From positions 899,598-963,597 of the forward strand of contig OZ037834.1 in the NCBI GenBank assembly GCA_964035575.1: a stretch of DNA of 64,000 bases. The letters are read 5' to 3'. The stretch comes from Rhynchopus sp. YZ270_cl-10. Taxonomy: Eukaryota > Euglenozoa > Diplonemea > Diplonemida > Diplonemidae. Positions within the stretch are counted from its first letter, which is position 1; each line of letters begins with the position of its first letter. Below the pieces are notes generated by a model. That model was not told where the DNA came from, did no database searches, and worked only from the letters and a program-made list of their open reading frames with translations. A program made the position numbers and the translations under genes. Shown in pieces: positions 54,004 to 60,605 of the stretch.

Positions 54004-54075
54004 GGGCTCAGCAGGGAATCGAACCCTGGACCTCTCGCACCCGAAGCGAGAATCATGCCACTAGACCACTAAGCC
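54004..54075 (-). tRNA. tRNA-Pro (CGG)
   Basis: Minus strand: acceptor GGCTTAG/CTGAGCC, C73; anticodon arm TCTCGC TTCGGGT GCGAGA (anticodon CGG, U33). Close relative of the Pro(AGG) gene at 49292. Confidence 0.94.
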
Positions 54076-54169
54076 ACTGATTATTTTCTTCATCCAGATT
54101 TACATGATGGCGTTAATATTCAAAAGTCAGAAATTCTTCTCTCCAAAACTTGGTCTAAAAAAAGGTATT

Positions 54170-54241
54170 TTCCGCTGCGGGGAATTGAACCCCGGTCTGC
54201 CGGGTGAGAGCCGGCTGTTCTAACCACTATACTACAGCGGA
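54170..54241 (-). tRNA. tRNA-Glu (CUC)
   Basis: Minus strand: acceptor TCCGCTG/CAGCGGA, A73; anticodon arm GCCGG CTCTCAC CCGGC (anticodon CTC, U33); T-arm CGGGG TTCAATT CCCCG. Confidence 0.95.
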
Positions 54242-54331
54242 TCTGATAGTAGGCAAAACTATTATCTGCATGGGGACATCTTTTCGATCGTTGCATTGAA
54301 CGAAAATGTGAAGGAAAGTTCAAAAAGAAAT

Positions 54332-54404
54332 TACAGCTAGTCGGGATTGAACCGACGATCTCTCGCGTGTGAGGCGAGCGTCCTAACCACTAGACGATAG
54401 CTGC
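54332..54404 (-). tRNA. tRNA-Val (CAC)
   Basis: Minus strand: acceptor GCAGCTA/TAGCTGT, A73; anticodon arm CTCGC CTCACAC GCGAG (anticodon CAC, U33); T-arm GTCGG TTCAATC CCGAC. Confidence 0.95.
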
Positions 54405-54468
54405 TACAATAATGACCGGAACTGTTTTCCACAAGAGGTGGGTTTTCTGCGGAAAAATGGTAATAACG

Positions 54469-54550
54469 TGACGAGAGTGGGGTTTGAACCCACGCCTCCG
54501 AAGAGACCAGGGCCTAAACCTGGCGCCTTAGACCGCTCGGCCATCTCGCC
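54469..54550 (-). tRNA. tRNA-Leu (UAG)
   Basis: Minus strand, type II: acceptor GGCGAGA/TCTCGTC, A73; anticodon arm CCAGG TTTAGGC CCTGG (anticodon TAG, U33); variable arm with a TCTTCGGA hairpin. Closely paralogous to the Leu(AAG) gene 220 bp away. Confidence 0.95.
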
Positions 54551-54609
54551 TTCCCAGTTTTTTATGACTTTTGCAAAGAACAGAAAATGGTTTGAGAAGG
54601 GAAAAAAGT

Positions 54610-54682
54610 CTCCTCCTGTTGGGTTCGAACCAACGACCTGCAGGTTAACAGCCTGACGCGCTACCGACTGCGCCAAGGAGGA
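54610..54682 (-). tRNA. tRNA-Asn (GUU), copy 2
   Basis: Identical in sequence to the tRNA-Asn at 49105-49177, anticodon GTT, U33. Confidence 0.95.
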
Positions 54683-54771
54683 CCTGACAAGTGTGCTTTT
54701 TGTGTTTTGCACAATCTTGAAAACAAAACAAAAGGGATAGATTGAAAATGAAAATGAAAAAGAATAACAAG

Positions 54772-54853
54772 TGACGAGAGTGGGGTTTGAACCCACGCCC
54801 CCGAAGGGACCAGGGCCTTAACCTGGCGCCTTAGACCACTCGGCCATCTCGCC
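54772..54853 (-). tRNA. tRNA-Leu (AAG)
   Basis: Minus strand, type II: acceptor GGCGAGA/TCTCGTC, A73; anticodon arm CCAGG TTAAGGC CCTGG (anticodon AAG, U33). Differs from Leu(UAG) mainly at the anticodon and variable arm, a recent duplication with anticodon change. Confidence 0.95.
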
Positions 54854-54946
54854 TTCAATAAAAGCCAACAAGAATATGGAAGTGGGAATGCGTTTCAACC
54901 AGTCACAGAGGAGAATAACAAGGGACGAAACGGAGAAAAAGGAAAG

Positions 54947-55018
54947 TTCTCCTACGCGGATTCGAACCGCGGTCGCGAGATTCAGAGTCTCGAGTGCTAA
55001 CCACTACACCATAGGAGA
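54947..55018 (-). tRNA. tRNA-Gln (CUG)
   Basis: Minus strand: acceptor TCTCCTA/TAGGAGA, A73; anticodon arm CGAGA CTCTGAA TCTCG (anticodon CTG, U33); T-arm CGCGG TTCGAAT CCGCG. Confidence 0.95.
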
Positions 55019-55111
55019 TACAATTCTGTCGCTTCCTTCTTTTTCTTTGGTACCAAAAAGAATCGAGATCTGGAAATATCACAACAGTGTTTCCAAGCCA
55101 AAAAAATGTTT

Positions 55112-55184
55112 GGAGATTGAGGGTATCGATCCCTCTACCTCTCGCATGCTGAGCGAGCGCTCTACCATTTGAGCTAAACCCCCT
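55112..55184 (-). tRNA. tRNA-Ala (AGC) with C33
   Basis: Minus strand: body GGGGGTTTAGCTCAAATGGT, anticodon arm CTCGC TCAGCAT GCGAG (anticodon AGC; C33), T-arm GAGGG ATCGATA CCCTC. It is close to animal tRNA-Ala(AGC), whose loop is TTAGCAT. The acceptor 3' side (AATCTCC) pairs less well than usual. Ends are +/- 1-2 nt. Confidence 0.9.
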
Positions 55185-55285
55185 TACATTTCTTAAACGA
55201 ATCTTTACAAGGTGGGGATGGAATTCAAAACCAAAAAGGGAGAAGTAACACTCAAGAGAAAATCTGGTCTTGAAACAAAAAGAGA

Positions 55286-55357
55286 GGGCACACCCGGGTT
55301 CGAACCAGGGACCGTTCGGACTGCAGCCGAATGCTCTACCACTGAGCTATATACCCT
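55286..55357 (-). tRNA. tRNA-Cys (GCA)
   Basis: Minus strand: acceptor GGGTATA/TGTGCCC, T73; anticodon arm TTCGG CTGCAGT CCGAA (anticodon GCA, U33); T-arm CCTGG TTCGAAC CCGGG. Last tRNA before the 5S/snRNA block. End coordinate +/- 1. Confidence 0.93.
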
Positions 55358-55439
55358 TCAATAATCATGCTTTGCGCTGAATACTATCAGTTCACTTTTC
55401 AACCAACTTCTGTGTGTTACACCACAAATAAGGAAAAAA

Positions 55440-55558
55440 GGATTCAAGCACCCGGACTTCCCAGCTGGTCACCCACGCCAGTACTATCCAGGCCTGCTGG
55501 TGCTTAACTTCTCAAATCAGGCGGGATGAGGTGTATTCACCAGAGTATGGCCGAATCC
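55440..55558 (-). rRNA. 5S ribosomal RNA
   Basis: 119 nt on the minus strand, from GGATTCGGCCATACTCTGGT to GGGTGCTTGAATCC, with the internal control region (GAGAAGTTAAGCACCAGCAG ... GGATAGTACTGGCGTGGGTG). It ends in CCTTTTTTCC, an RNA polymerase III stop. The 5' and 3' ends pair. A single copy next to snRNA genes. Confidence 0.95.
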
Positions 55559-56277
55559 AATAATGGGTCTGGGTGGAAAACCTTTGAAGAGCTTTTTATT
55601 TCTGAGCTTGTTTTTGCTTCACTTGTGCAAAAGGTCTTGGGTGTTGCATGGTACAGGAAACTTTATTTGTCTCCCCTGTTCCGCTGCACTCTGCATTAGG
55701 TCATTTCACCTAAAATAAGGCCAGTTTGCGATCTTCTTGGAGTATCTTGGTGTCCAGTACAGTGTTTCTGGCATTGTGGACTTGCATGTTGTGCACACAG
55801 GGCAACTGCCTGGGAATTAGTCCCACTTCTTGCAACAGTTTAGCTATTTCGGCATCCCCAGCGCGCATGATATTAAGCACAGGAGAATTTTTGGCTGCAG
55901 GTGCGCACGTCCCTTCTGGGGAGTATGGATGCCTCTTCCTCAGTTTTTGTTGTGCATTTTTGCACCTTTGCGCTCATCTCCATCTCACCAAAGGTGAAAT
56001 TGTGAATGCTGTCATGCAGCATTCACATTCCAGCATGCTCCTGTAGGCTGAAGCACCGTCGGTGGTGTAGTCTCCCCTCATTTCTGCTCTCTGGATAGTG
56101 CAACAAACACAGGGATACAAGACAGGGAGCAGGTGCCTGTGTGCTCACAGGTCACCACTCAGTGGTCGATCCCTCTAGACCAGTGTGCTGGGTTTACTGG
56201 GTTTACTGGGTAACATGATGGTTTGTGTGATCACGTTTGTTTTGGTTTGTTTGTTTAAAAAGGCGGGTTTGTGCAAA
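55559..56277. other. Spacer between 5S and U1, nothing recognised
   Basis: No RNA or protein gene could be supported. A + strand frame at 55726-56046 has no domain. The phrase ACAAGACAGGG (56122) is shared with spacers between SL RNA genes (58223, 58934, 59523). Confidence 0.5.
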
Positions 56278-56420
56278 GCACAGCACCGCTGCTGTCAAAA
56301 ATTTCACTGTGCAAGCCAGCCGAAGCTAGTGCCACCAGTATCCCCTGCGCAGTGCAATGCAAGGGCCACTGGTGTGTCGACGCCCTTGTTGATCAGGTCA
56401 GACACCAGTAAGGTATGTAA
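56278..56420 (-). ncRNA. U1 snRNA
   Basis: About 143 nt on the minus strand. The 5' end TTACATACCTT takes the place of AUACUUACCU. An ACTGGTGT/ACACCAGT stem encloses stem-loop I with GATCAACAAG (compare GAUCACGAAG, the U1-70K site). Loop II contains ATTGCACTGC, matching the U1A-binding AUUGCACUCC. An Sm site AATTTTTGA and a terminal hairpin ACAGCA/TGCTGT complete it. U1 recognises 5' splice sites of cis-introns. Its 5' end is fully complementary to AAGGTATGTAA, matching donors in this window. Ends are estimated. Confidence 0.88.
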
Positions 56421-56502
56421 CCTCTAGCTGAGTTTAACAACATGCAAAACTCCAACACCAGCAGGGAAGCATAGTGGTTGTCAAGACTTAAAAACAGATG
56501 AG

Positions 56503-56608
56503 ACACAAAGGCCCCTTCAAAAATTATGCTTTCACTTAGTGGCTCTTACCCACGGTCATCTTTAGTAAAAGGCGAAAGATGAGTTCGATATGGGCAAGAA
56601 CCGTGATA
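56503..56608 (-). ncRNA. U5 snRNA
   Basis: Minus strand: the invariant loop region ATCTTTCGCCTTTTACTAAAGAT is present (18 bp of it, CTTTCGCCTTTTACTAAA, is exact). It is preceded by CATATCGAACTC and followed by GACCGTGG. The outer stem GGTTCTTGCCC/GGGTAAGAGCC pairs over 11 bp. Sm site AATTTTTGA follows, then a short GC-rich tail. U5 holds exon ends during both splicing steps. A + strand frame over this gene (56579-56836) is spurious. Ends estimated to +/- 8 nt. Confidence 0.92.
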
Positions 56609-57125
56609 TGGCTCTGTTTTGTTCTATTGCTGTATGCACTTTGCTACACGTGGAAGCGTGTTGATAGCGAGGATAGTGAGGTAACTATCGATCAAGATGT
56701 CCTTGAAGGTGAAAAAAGTCATGTGAAGCCTTTTTTAGGGTTTTTCTTAAAAACAAGCTGTAAGTGGAAGGGCTGTGCCTGGTACTCTTCCCTGCGCCAT
56801 ACAGGGGAGAGACAAAACAATACAAGAAGTATGTGACAATCATCGCAAGTGCTCATGCTGCACATGCCCAACCTATGTCATCATCCAGCTTTGGTCTTGT
56901 GCCGAAGAAAACAATCTTCAACACGAATGCACTCAAAAACAGATCCTGTGTAGAGTACAGTCTTGCCCTTGTTTGTTCCACCTATCGGCTGCACAGATGT
57001 CTATAGGGAGGCACATTGGCGGTGGTAGTTTTGGTGTGTTAACTTTACGTGGTGTCTATATGTTACCACCCCAACACACTTCCCTGTGGACATAGCTTTG
57101 TGACACGACTGGGAGAAAAGGAGGT

Positions 57126-57270
57126 ATTCTTGCGCTCGGGATAATTCCATAAGCAATGACCAAATAGGGACGCTGTGGAGAGATTGCTGGTTGAAAACTA
57201 CCCAATTCCCGCCATGGGCCGCTTCGGCGTTGCCACATTGGCAATTTGTGTAGCTGCTTCGGCGGCCTTG
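57126..57270 (+). ncRNA. U4 snRNA
   Basis: 145 nt, the length of human U4. The 5' arm TTCTTGCGCTCGGG is complementary to the U6 stem II strand (CCCTGCGCAAGG) with a bulge; CATAAGCAATGACC is the 5' stem-loop. GATTGCTGGTTGAAAACTAC matches the stem I/central region and pairs with ATTAGCAT of U6. CCCAATTCCCGCC and ATTGGCAATTTGTG (Sm site) follow, then the hairpin GCTGCTTCGGCGGC and TTTTT. U4 chaperones U6 in the tri-snRNP. Confidence 0.9.
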
Positions 57271-57420
57271 TTTTTACTAATAAGATTGATCATCACCTTC
57301 ACTTACTTCCCTGTGACATGGGTGTGTAATCTGCTTGCCTTGTTGTTTCCTAGTAATATTGATCATAATCATGCTTCCCTGTACATGGGTGTCGAATTCG
57401 GTATGGACTAAAAAGAAGTC

Positions 57421-57608
57421 ATACCTTCTCGGCCTTTTGGCTAAGATCAAGTGTATTATCTGTTCTTATCAGCTTAATATCTGATACAGTGCCTTGTGCA
57501 CTGATGATATTAACGCAATTTCTCATTGGGGTGACGGGTCGCCAGGGCAACCTGGTCCGTTCACACATGTTGCCCTGGAGCTGCACAACATCCAGGAGTG
57601 GCATACCC
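57421..57608 (+). ncRNA. U2 snRNA
   Basis: 188 nt, the length of human U2. The 5' third is near-identical to other eukaryotes: ATACCTTCTCGGCCTTTTGG, CTAAGATCAAGTGTATTATC, TGTTCTTATCAGCTTAATAT. The branch-site pairing segment reads GTATTA (57453-57458) instead of GTAGTA. Downstream: Sm-like AATTTCTC, a long hairpin CCAGGGCAAC/GTTGCCCTGG (57542-57578) and the 3' stem ACATCCAGGAGTGGCATACC, ending before CTCTTTTTT. Position is 150 bp after U4 on the same strand. Confidence 0.96.
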
Positions 57609-57865
57609 TCTTTTTTAACAAAACAAAAACAAACATACCATACATACCATACATACACAGTGGTTACCACTGTGATGTGGGTTATTAAAAACAGAGGTCG
57701 GAGCGAGCCTCTCAATGTCAGAGGCTTCAAAGCATTTCACGAGAAAACTCGCCCCTGTCCTTCTTCATCACTATCACTTGACCGAACACTCCCTGCAAGG
57801 AAGCCTGTAAAAGGCGATGCTTAGGCAACAACACAGACACAGGGGGGGGGTGCTGGGTGGGAAAA

Positions 57866-58180
57866 TATAAAAAAGGGTGCTTGCGTTGTGTGCTGGATCG
57901 GGACCACCAGTAAACTGGCAGCCCCACATCCAGTTCTAATATTTGAAGTGTGAAATAGAACGCAGTCAGAATTAGTGTTACACGCTAATGTAAGAATAAT
58001 CATCATGGGTAATATTCTGTACGAACGTACGGGATTTACATCATATGAAAGTAGTTCCGCCTTGGGCCATATCAGGCCCAACAGCAGGACCGCATCATAA
58101 AAATTGTAAAGAATTTTCTTAAATAGAAAGGTCTTTTCAAGTTTTAGCTGTTGCTGAACGAGTTGTTTGGTTTCGAAGTA
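57866..58180 (-). ncRNA. Unassigned structured RNA candidate
   Basis: On the minus strand a T6 stop at 57869-57874 is preceded by an imperfect long hairpin (CTGGATGTGGGGCTGCCAGT / ACTGGTGGTCCCGATCCAG, 57894-57937). Further upstream come ATGATGATT, TTCTGA, and two more hairpins (TTGGGCC/GGCCCAA; ATTAGTGTTACACGCTAAT as an inverted repeat). The ATGATGA and CTGA boxes would fit a C/D-type RNA such as U3, but no convincing U3 box A was found. The location between U2 and the first SL RNA supports a polymerase III RNA gene. The 5' end is unknown. Confidence 0.35.
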
Positions 58181-58320
58181 GCACACTAACTTAGCACCCA
58201 AACATAGGGAGAGTATGGGAAAACAAGACAGGGTTGTCTTGTTGGAGGTGGGTCAGGGTGACACACACTTTGTACATGCATCATATGTGTGAATGTTTTT
58301 TCTCATGGTGACGTAAAAAA

Positions 58321-58432
58321 GGCCAGTCTCTTTCGAGGCTGGCCATGTTTGACAAAGTTGTGTGAGAAGAATATAATCTTCATGCTTCCATACCAATGAA
58401 GTACAGAAACTGTAGCTTTAGAAATCGTTGGT
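58321..58432 (-). ncRNA. Spliced-leader RNA, copy 1
   Basis: Minus strand. The leader exon is 58394-58432 (39 nt, ACCAACGATT...CAGTTTCTGTACTTCATTG), followed by the donor GTATGG. The 73-nt intron part contains Sm-like AACTTTGTC and ends in the hairpin GGCCAGCCTCGAAAGAGACT... before TTTTTTACG. The exon half CAGTTTCTGTACTT is shared with trypanosomatid leaders. The RNA donates its capped exon to every mRNA by trans-splicing. Confidence 0.95.
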
Positions 58433-58597
58433 TGCCCTTTTTCTTAACATTGCTCTAAGCACCAACATGTACTGGTAAACATGCCACTTGTGGTGAATAA
58501 TGTGGGTAGGAATGGTCTGGGCAACGTGGTGGGGTGTATCAACAACACATGTGTATGGTGATGTGGAAACAATGTTCACATGGAAAAATGTAAAAAA

Positions 58598-58908
58598 GAA
58601 ACGCTTCTCCAGTTCAAGCCATTGAGTTGGAAACACCCTCACTCTGCTCTGTGCTGCGATCCTTGAACTGTCCACTGCAGGAGTTATGAGCTGCTCTGTG
58701 AGACCAGCCTGGCCCGGTTCACCCCATTTCACTCTGATTGTTGCCCTGGTTTACACCAAGGCCGCAAACAGGACAGTAGACTAACACGGACAACACATCA
58801 ACACAGAAGTTGAAGGTGCCTTTGGTCCACCTCAAAGAGTGCCCAGTTCTGGAGAAGCTTGCCCCCCCAGAAGCTAGGGGTTTCAGGATGCAGCCAACAC
58901 ATCCCGGC
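58598..58908 (-). ncRNA. 7SL (signal recognition particle) RNA
   Basis: About 311 nt, minus strand. Alu domain: hairpin 3 GGATG...CATCC with TGTTGGC loop, TGAAA linker, hairpin 4 CCCC TAGCTTCT GGGG (compare AGCTACTC in human). Helix 5 closes GCTTCTCCAG with CTGGAGAAGC at the far 3' end. S domain helix 8 region: GGGGTGAACCGGGCCAGG ... CAGAGCAGCTCATAACTCC and GGATCGC, aligned with human GGGGTGAACCGGCCCAGG ... GGAGCAGG...AACTCC...GGGATCGC. The helix-8 tip lacks the usual GGAA tetraloop (reads GTCTCA). Terminator T6 at 58592-58597. Confidence 0.85.
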
Positions 58909-59062
58909 TCAATAGATACCATATTGTCGGAATACAAGACAGGGTTGTCTAGTTGGAGGTGGGTCAGGTCAAAAACGTGGTTTTGAAGATCCTCACTTCT
59001 TGTGTGTGTTTTTTTTTGCTTTGCACAAAGACACACAAAGACAATCATGCTAACGTAAAAAA

Positions 59063-59173
59063 GGCCAGTCTCTTTCGAAACCGGCCATGTTTTGACAAAG
59101 TTGTGTGAGAAGAGTAATCTTCATGCTTCCATACCAATGAAGTACAGAAACTGTAGCTTTAGAAATCGTTGGT
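59063..59173 (-). ncRNA. Spliced-leader RNA, copy 2
   Basis: Exon 59135-59173 identical to copy 1. The intron part differs slightly (AGATTACTCTTCTC; terminal stem GGCCGGTTTCGAAAGAGACT with a compensating mismatch). T6 stop follows. Confidence 0.95.
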
Positions 59174-59397
59174 TGCTCTTTTTCTCTACACAGCTTTCGA
59201 CATGTATATGCTCAGGGAAGCATGCCAGTAGCATAAACCATATGGTCGTTTTTTGAAACCAATATTTCAATGGGTTACTGCAGCCTGCCACTTGCCACCT
59301 GTGGGTGATGGGCATGTCTGCACATATGTGTTGGTCTGGGAAGCATGAAGAAGACACCAGTGTAAAAAATACGTGTGATCCGGGGGACAAAAAAAAA

Positions 59398-59498
59398 GTT
59401 GATACTTTCTCGATTAATGCGTGTCATCCTTGCGCAGGGACCATGCTAATCTTCTCTGTATCGATCCAATTTTAACGGATGTCCCATTTCTGGGGTCC
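59398..59498 (-). ncRNA. U6 snRNA
   Basis: Minus strand: GGACCCCAGAAATGGGACAT, CCGTTAAAATTGGATCGATA, then the invariant ACAGAGAAGATTAGCATGG, TCCCTGCGCAAGGATGACAC and TTAATCGAGAAAGTATCAAC before a T9 run. Catalytic ACAGAGA and AGC triad are intact. CATATATAC lies just before the 5' end. It sits between SL RNA copies 2 and 3. Confidence 0.97.
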
Positions 59499-59641
59499 AG
59501 TATATATGCACAAGGTGGTTGACAAGACAGGGGCCCCTTGTTGGAGTTGGGTCAGGGTCTGAATGTGGTTCTAAACTTCTGCTGTTGTTGTGTGGGTTTT
59601 TTTGCTTCTTGTGCACAAGACGATCGTGTTAACGTAAAAAA

Positions 59642-59752
59642 GGCCAGTCTCTTTCGAAACTGGCCATGTTTTGACAAAGTTGTGTGAGAAGAATAATCTT
59701 CATGCTTCCATACCAATGAAGTACAGAAACTGTAGCTTTAGAAATCGTTGGT
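59642..59752 (-). ncRNA. Spliced-leader RNA, copy 3
   Basis: Exon 59714-59752 identical to the other copies. Intron part ends in GGCCAGTTTCGAAAGAGACT.. and T6. Upstream flank is unrelated beyond about 10 bases (AGAAAAAGGGCA). Confidence 0.95.
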
Positions 59753-59837
59753 TGCCCTTTTTCTCTACAATGTTCTAAGTGCCAACATGTTCTGGGAATC
59801 ATGCCATATGTATCATTATTATGGTGGGTTTTTTTTC

Positions 59838-60010
59838 TAACATAGCCGTAGAGTGGCTTATAAACATACCTAAGGATGCCCAATGTGCTCGAAAGTCCAA
59901 AAATCTTGGGAATACGGGATATTTGGGCTCATTTGAGTCAATTGCGTGGTCGTACAATTTAATCTGAGCATTACACATATCCTAATCACCAAAATATTCG
60001 AAGAACATGG
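59838..60010. repeat. Direct repeat, copy 1 (partner at 60890-61055)
   Basis: Shared phrases: AGCCGTAGAGTGGCTTATAA / AGCCGTATCATGGCTTATAA, CCTAAGGATGCCCAATGTGC, TTTGAGTCAATTGCG, CAATTTAATCTGAGCAT and CACATATCCTAATCACC. It lies in the spacer between SL copies 3 and 4. Confidence 0.88.
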
Positions 60011-60060
60011 GAATCATGTGTGTTTTTTGGGTTTGCACAAGGTGATGTTAACGTAAAAAA

Positions 60061-60171
60061 GGCCAGTCTCTTTCGAAACTGGCCATGTTTTGACAAAGTT
60101 GTGTGAAGAATATAATCTTCATGCTTCCATACCAATGAAGTACAGAAACTGTAGCTTTAGAAATCGTTGGT
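60061..60171 (-). ncRNA. Spliced-leader RNA, copy 4
   Basis: Exon 60133-60171 identical. The intron has AGATTATATTCTTCACACAA, two bases shorter than copy 1 in this stretch. Terminal hairpin GGCCAGTTTCGAAAGAGACT.. and T6 are kept. Confidence 0.95.
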
Positions 60172-60494
60172 TGCCCTTTTTCTCTACAATGTTCTAGGTA
60201 CCCACTTGTTCTGGGAAGCCTTCTGCCAATGTCTATAATACGGTTGCTTTTTCGTACCTGACATCTTGGTCACTGTGAAGGTTCTACATAAAAATATCCT
60301 TAAGTGTGATCCTACAGAAGGATATTCGACAGAGTCAACAGTGGCTTCTGAAGGGGAACAAGTGTCACAAATATGGTTTTGCAGGCGATATAAAAATGGG
60401 GTGCAGTAAGCACTTGTGTGTTATGTCATGTGTGAATCGTGTGTGTTTTTGGGTTTGCTTCTTGTGCACAAGACGATCATGCTAACGTAAAAAA

Positions 60495-60605
60495 GGCCAG
60501 TCTCTTTCGAGACTGGCCATGTTTGACAAAGTTGTGTGAGAAGATATAATCTTCATGCTTCCATACCAATGAAGTACAGAAACTGTAGCTTTAGAAATCG
60601 TTGGT
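60495..60605 (-). ncRNA. Spliced-leader RNA, copy 5
   Basis: Exon 60567-60605 identical. Terminal hairpin reads GGCCAGTCTCGAAAGAGACT.., a change that keeps the stem paired. Spacing to copy 4 is 434 bp. Confidence 0.95.

Noticed and set aside
56200-56250. GTGTGATCACG resembling U1 loop I on the + strand
   Set aside because: No donor-pairing 5' end, loop II or Sm site on that strand; the true U1 is on the minus strand next to it.
56579-56836. Small frame with a hydrophobic N-terminus (MSSIWARTVIWLCFVLLLYA)
   Set aside because: It overlaps the U5 snRNA gene on the opposite strand and has no upstream acceptor; coding appearance is accidental.
56850-56960. Minus-strand GATGATGAC and GATGATTGTC boxes suggesting U3 snoRNA
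   Set aside because: No box A, no terminator and no stable 3' hairpins; not enough to call.
57175-57411. 78-residue frame with a membrane-like segment
   Set aside because: Lies over the 3' half of U4 and the spacer before U2.
57740-57810. Minus-strand GCATCGCCTTTTACAGGC resembling the U5 loop
   Set aside because: Only the 9-base loop matches; flanking stems and Sm site are missing, and a full U5 lies at 56503.
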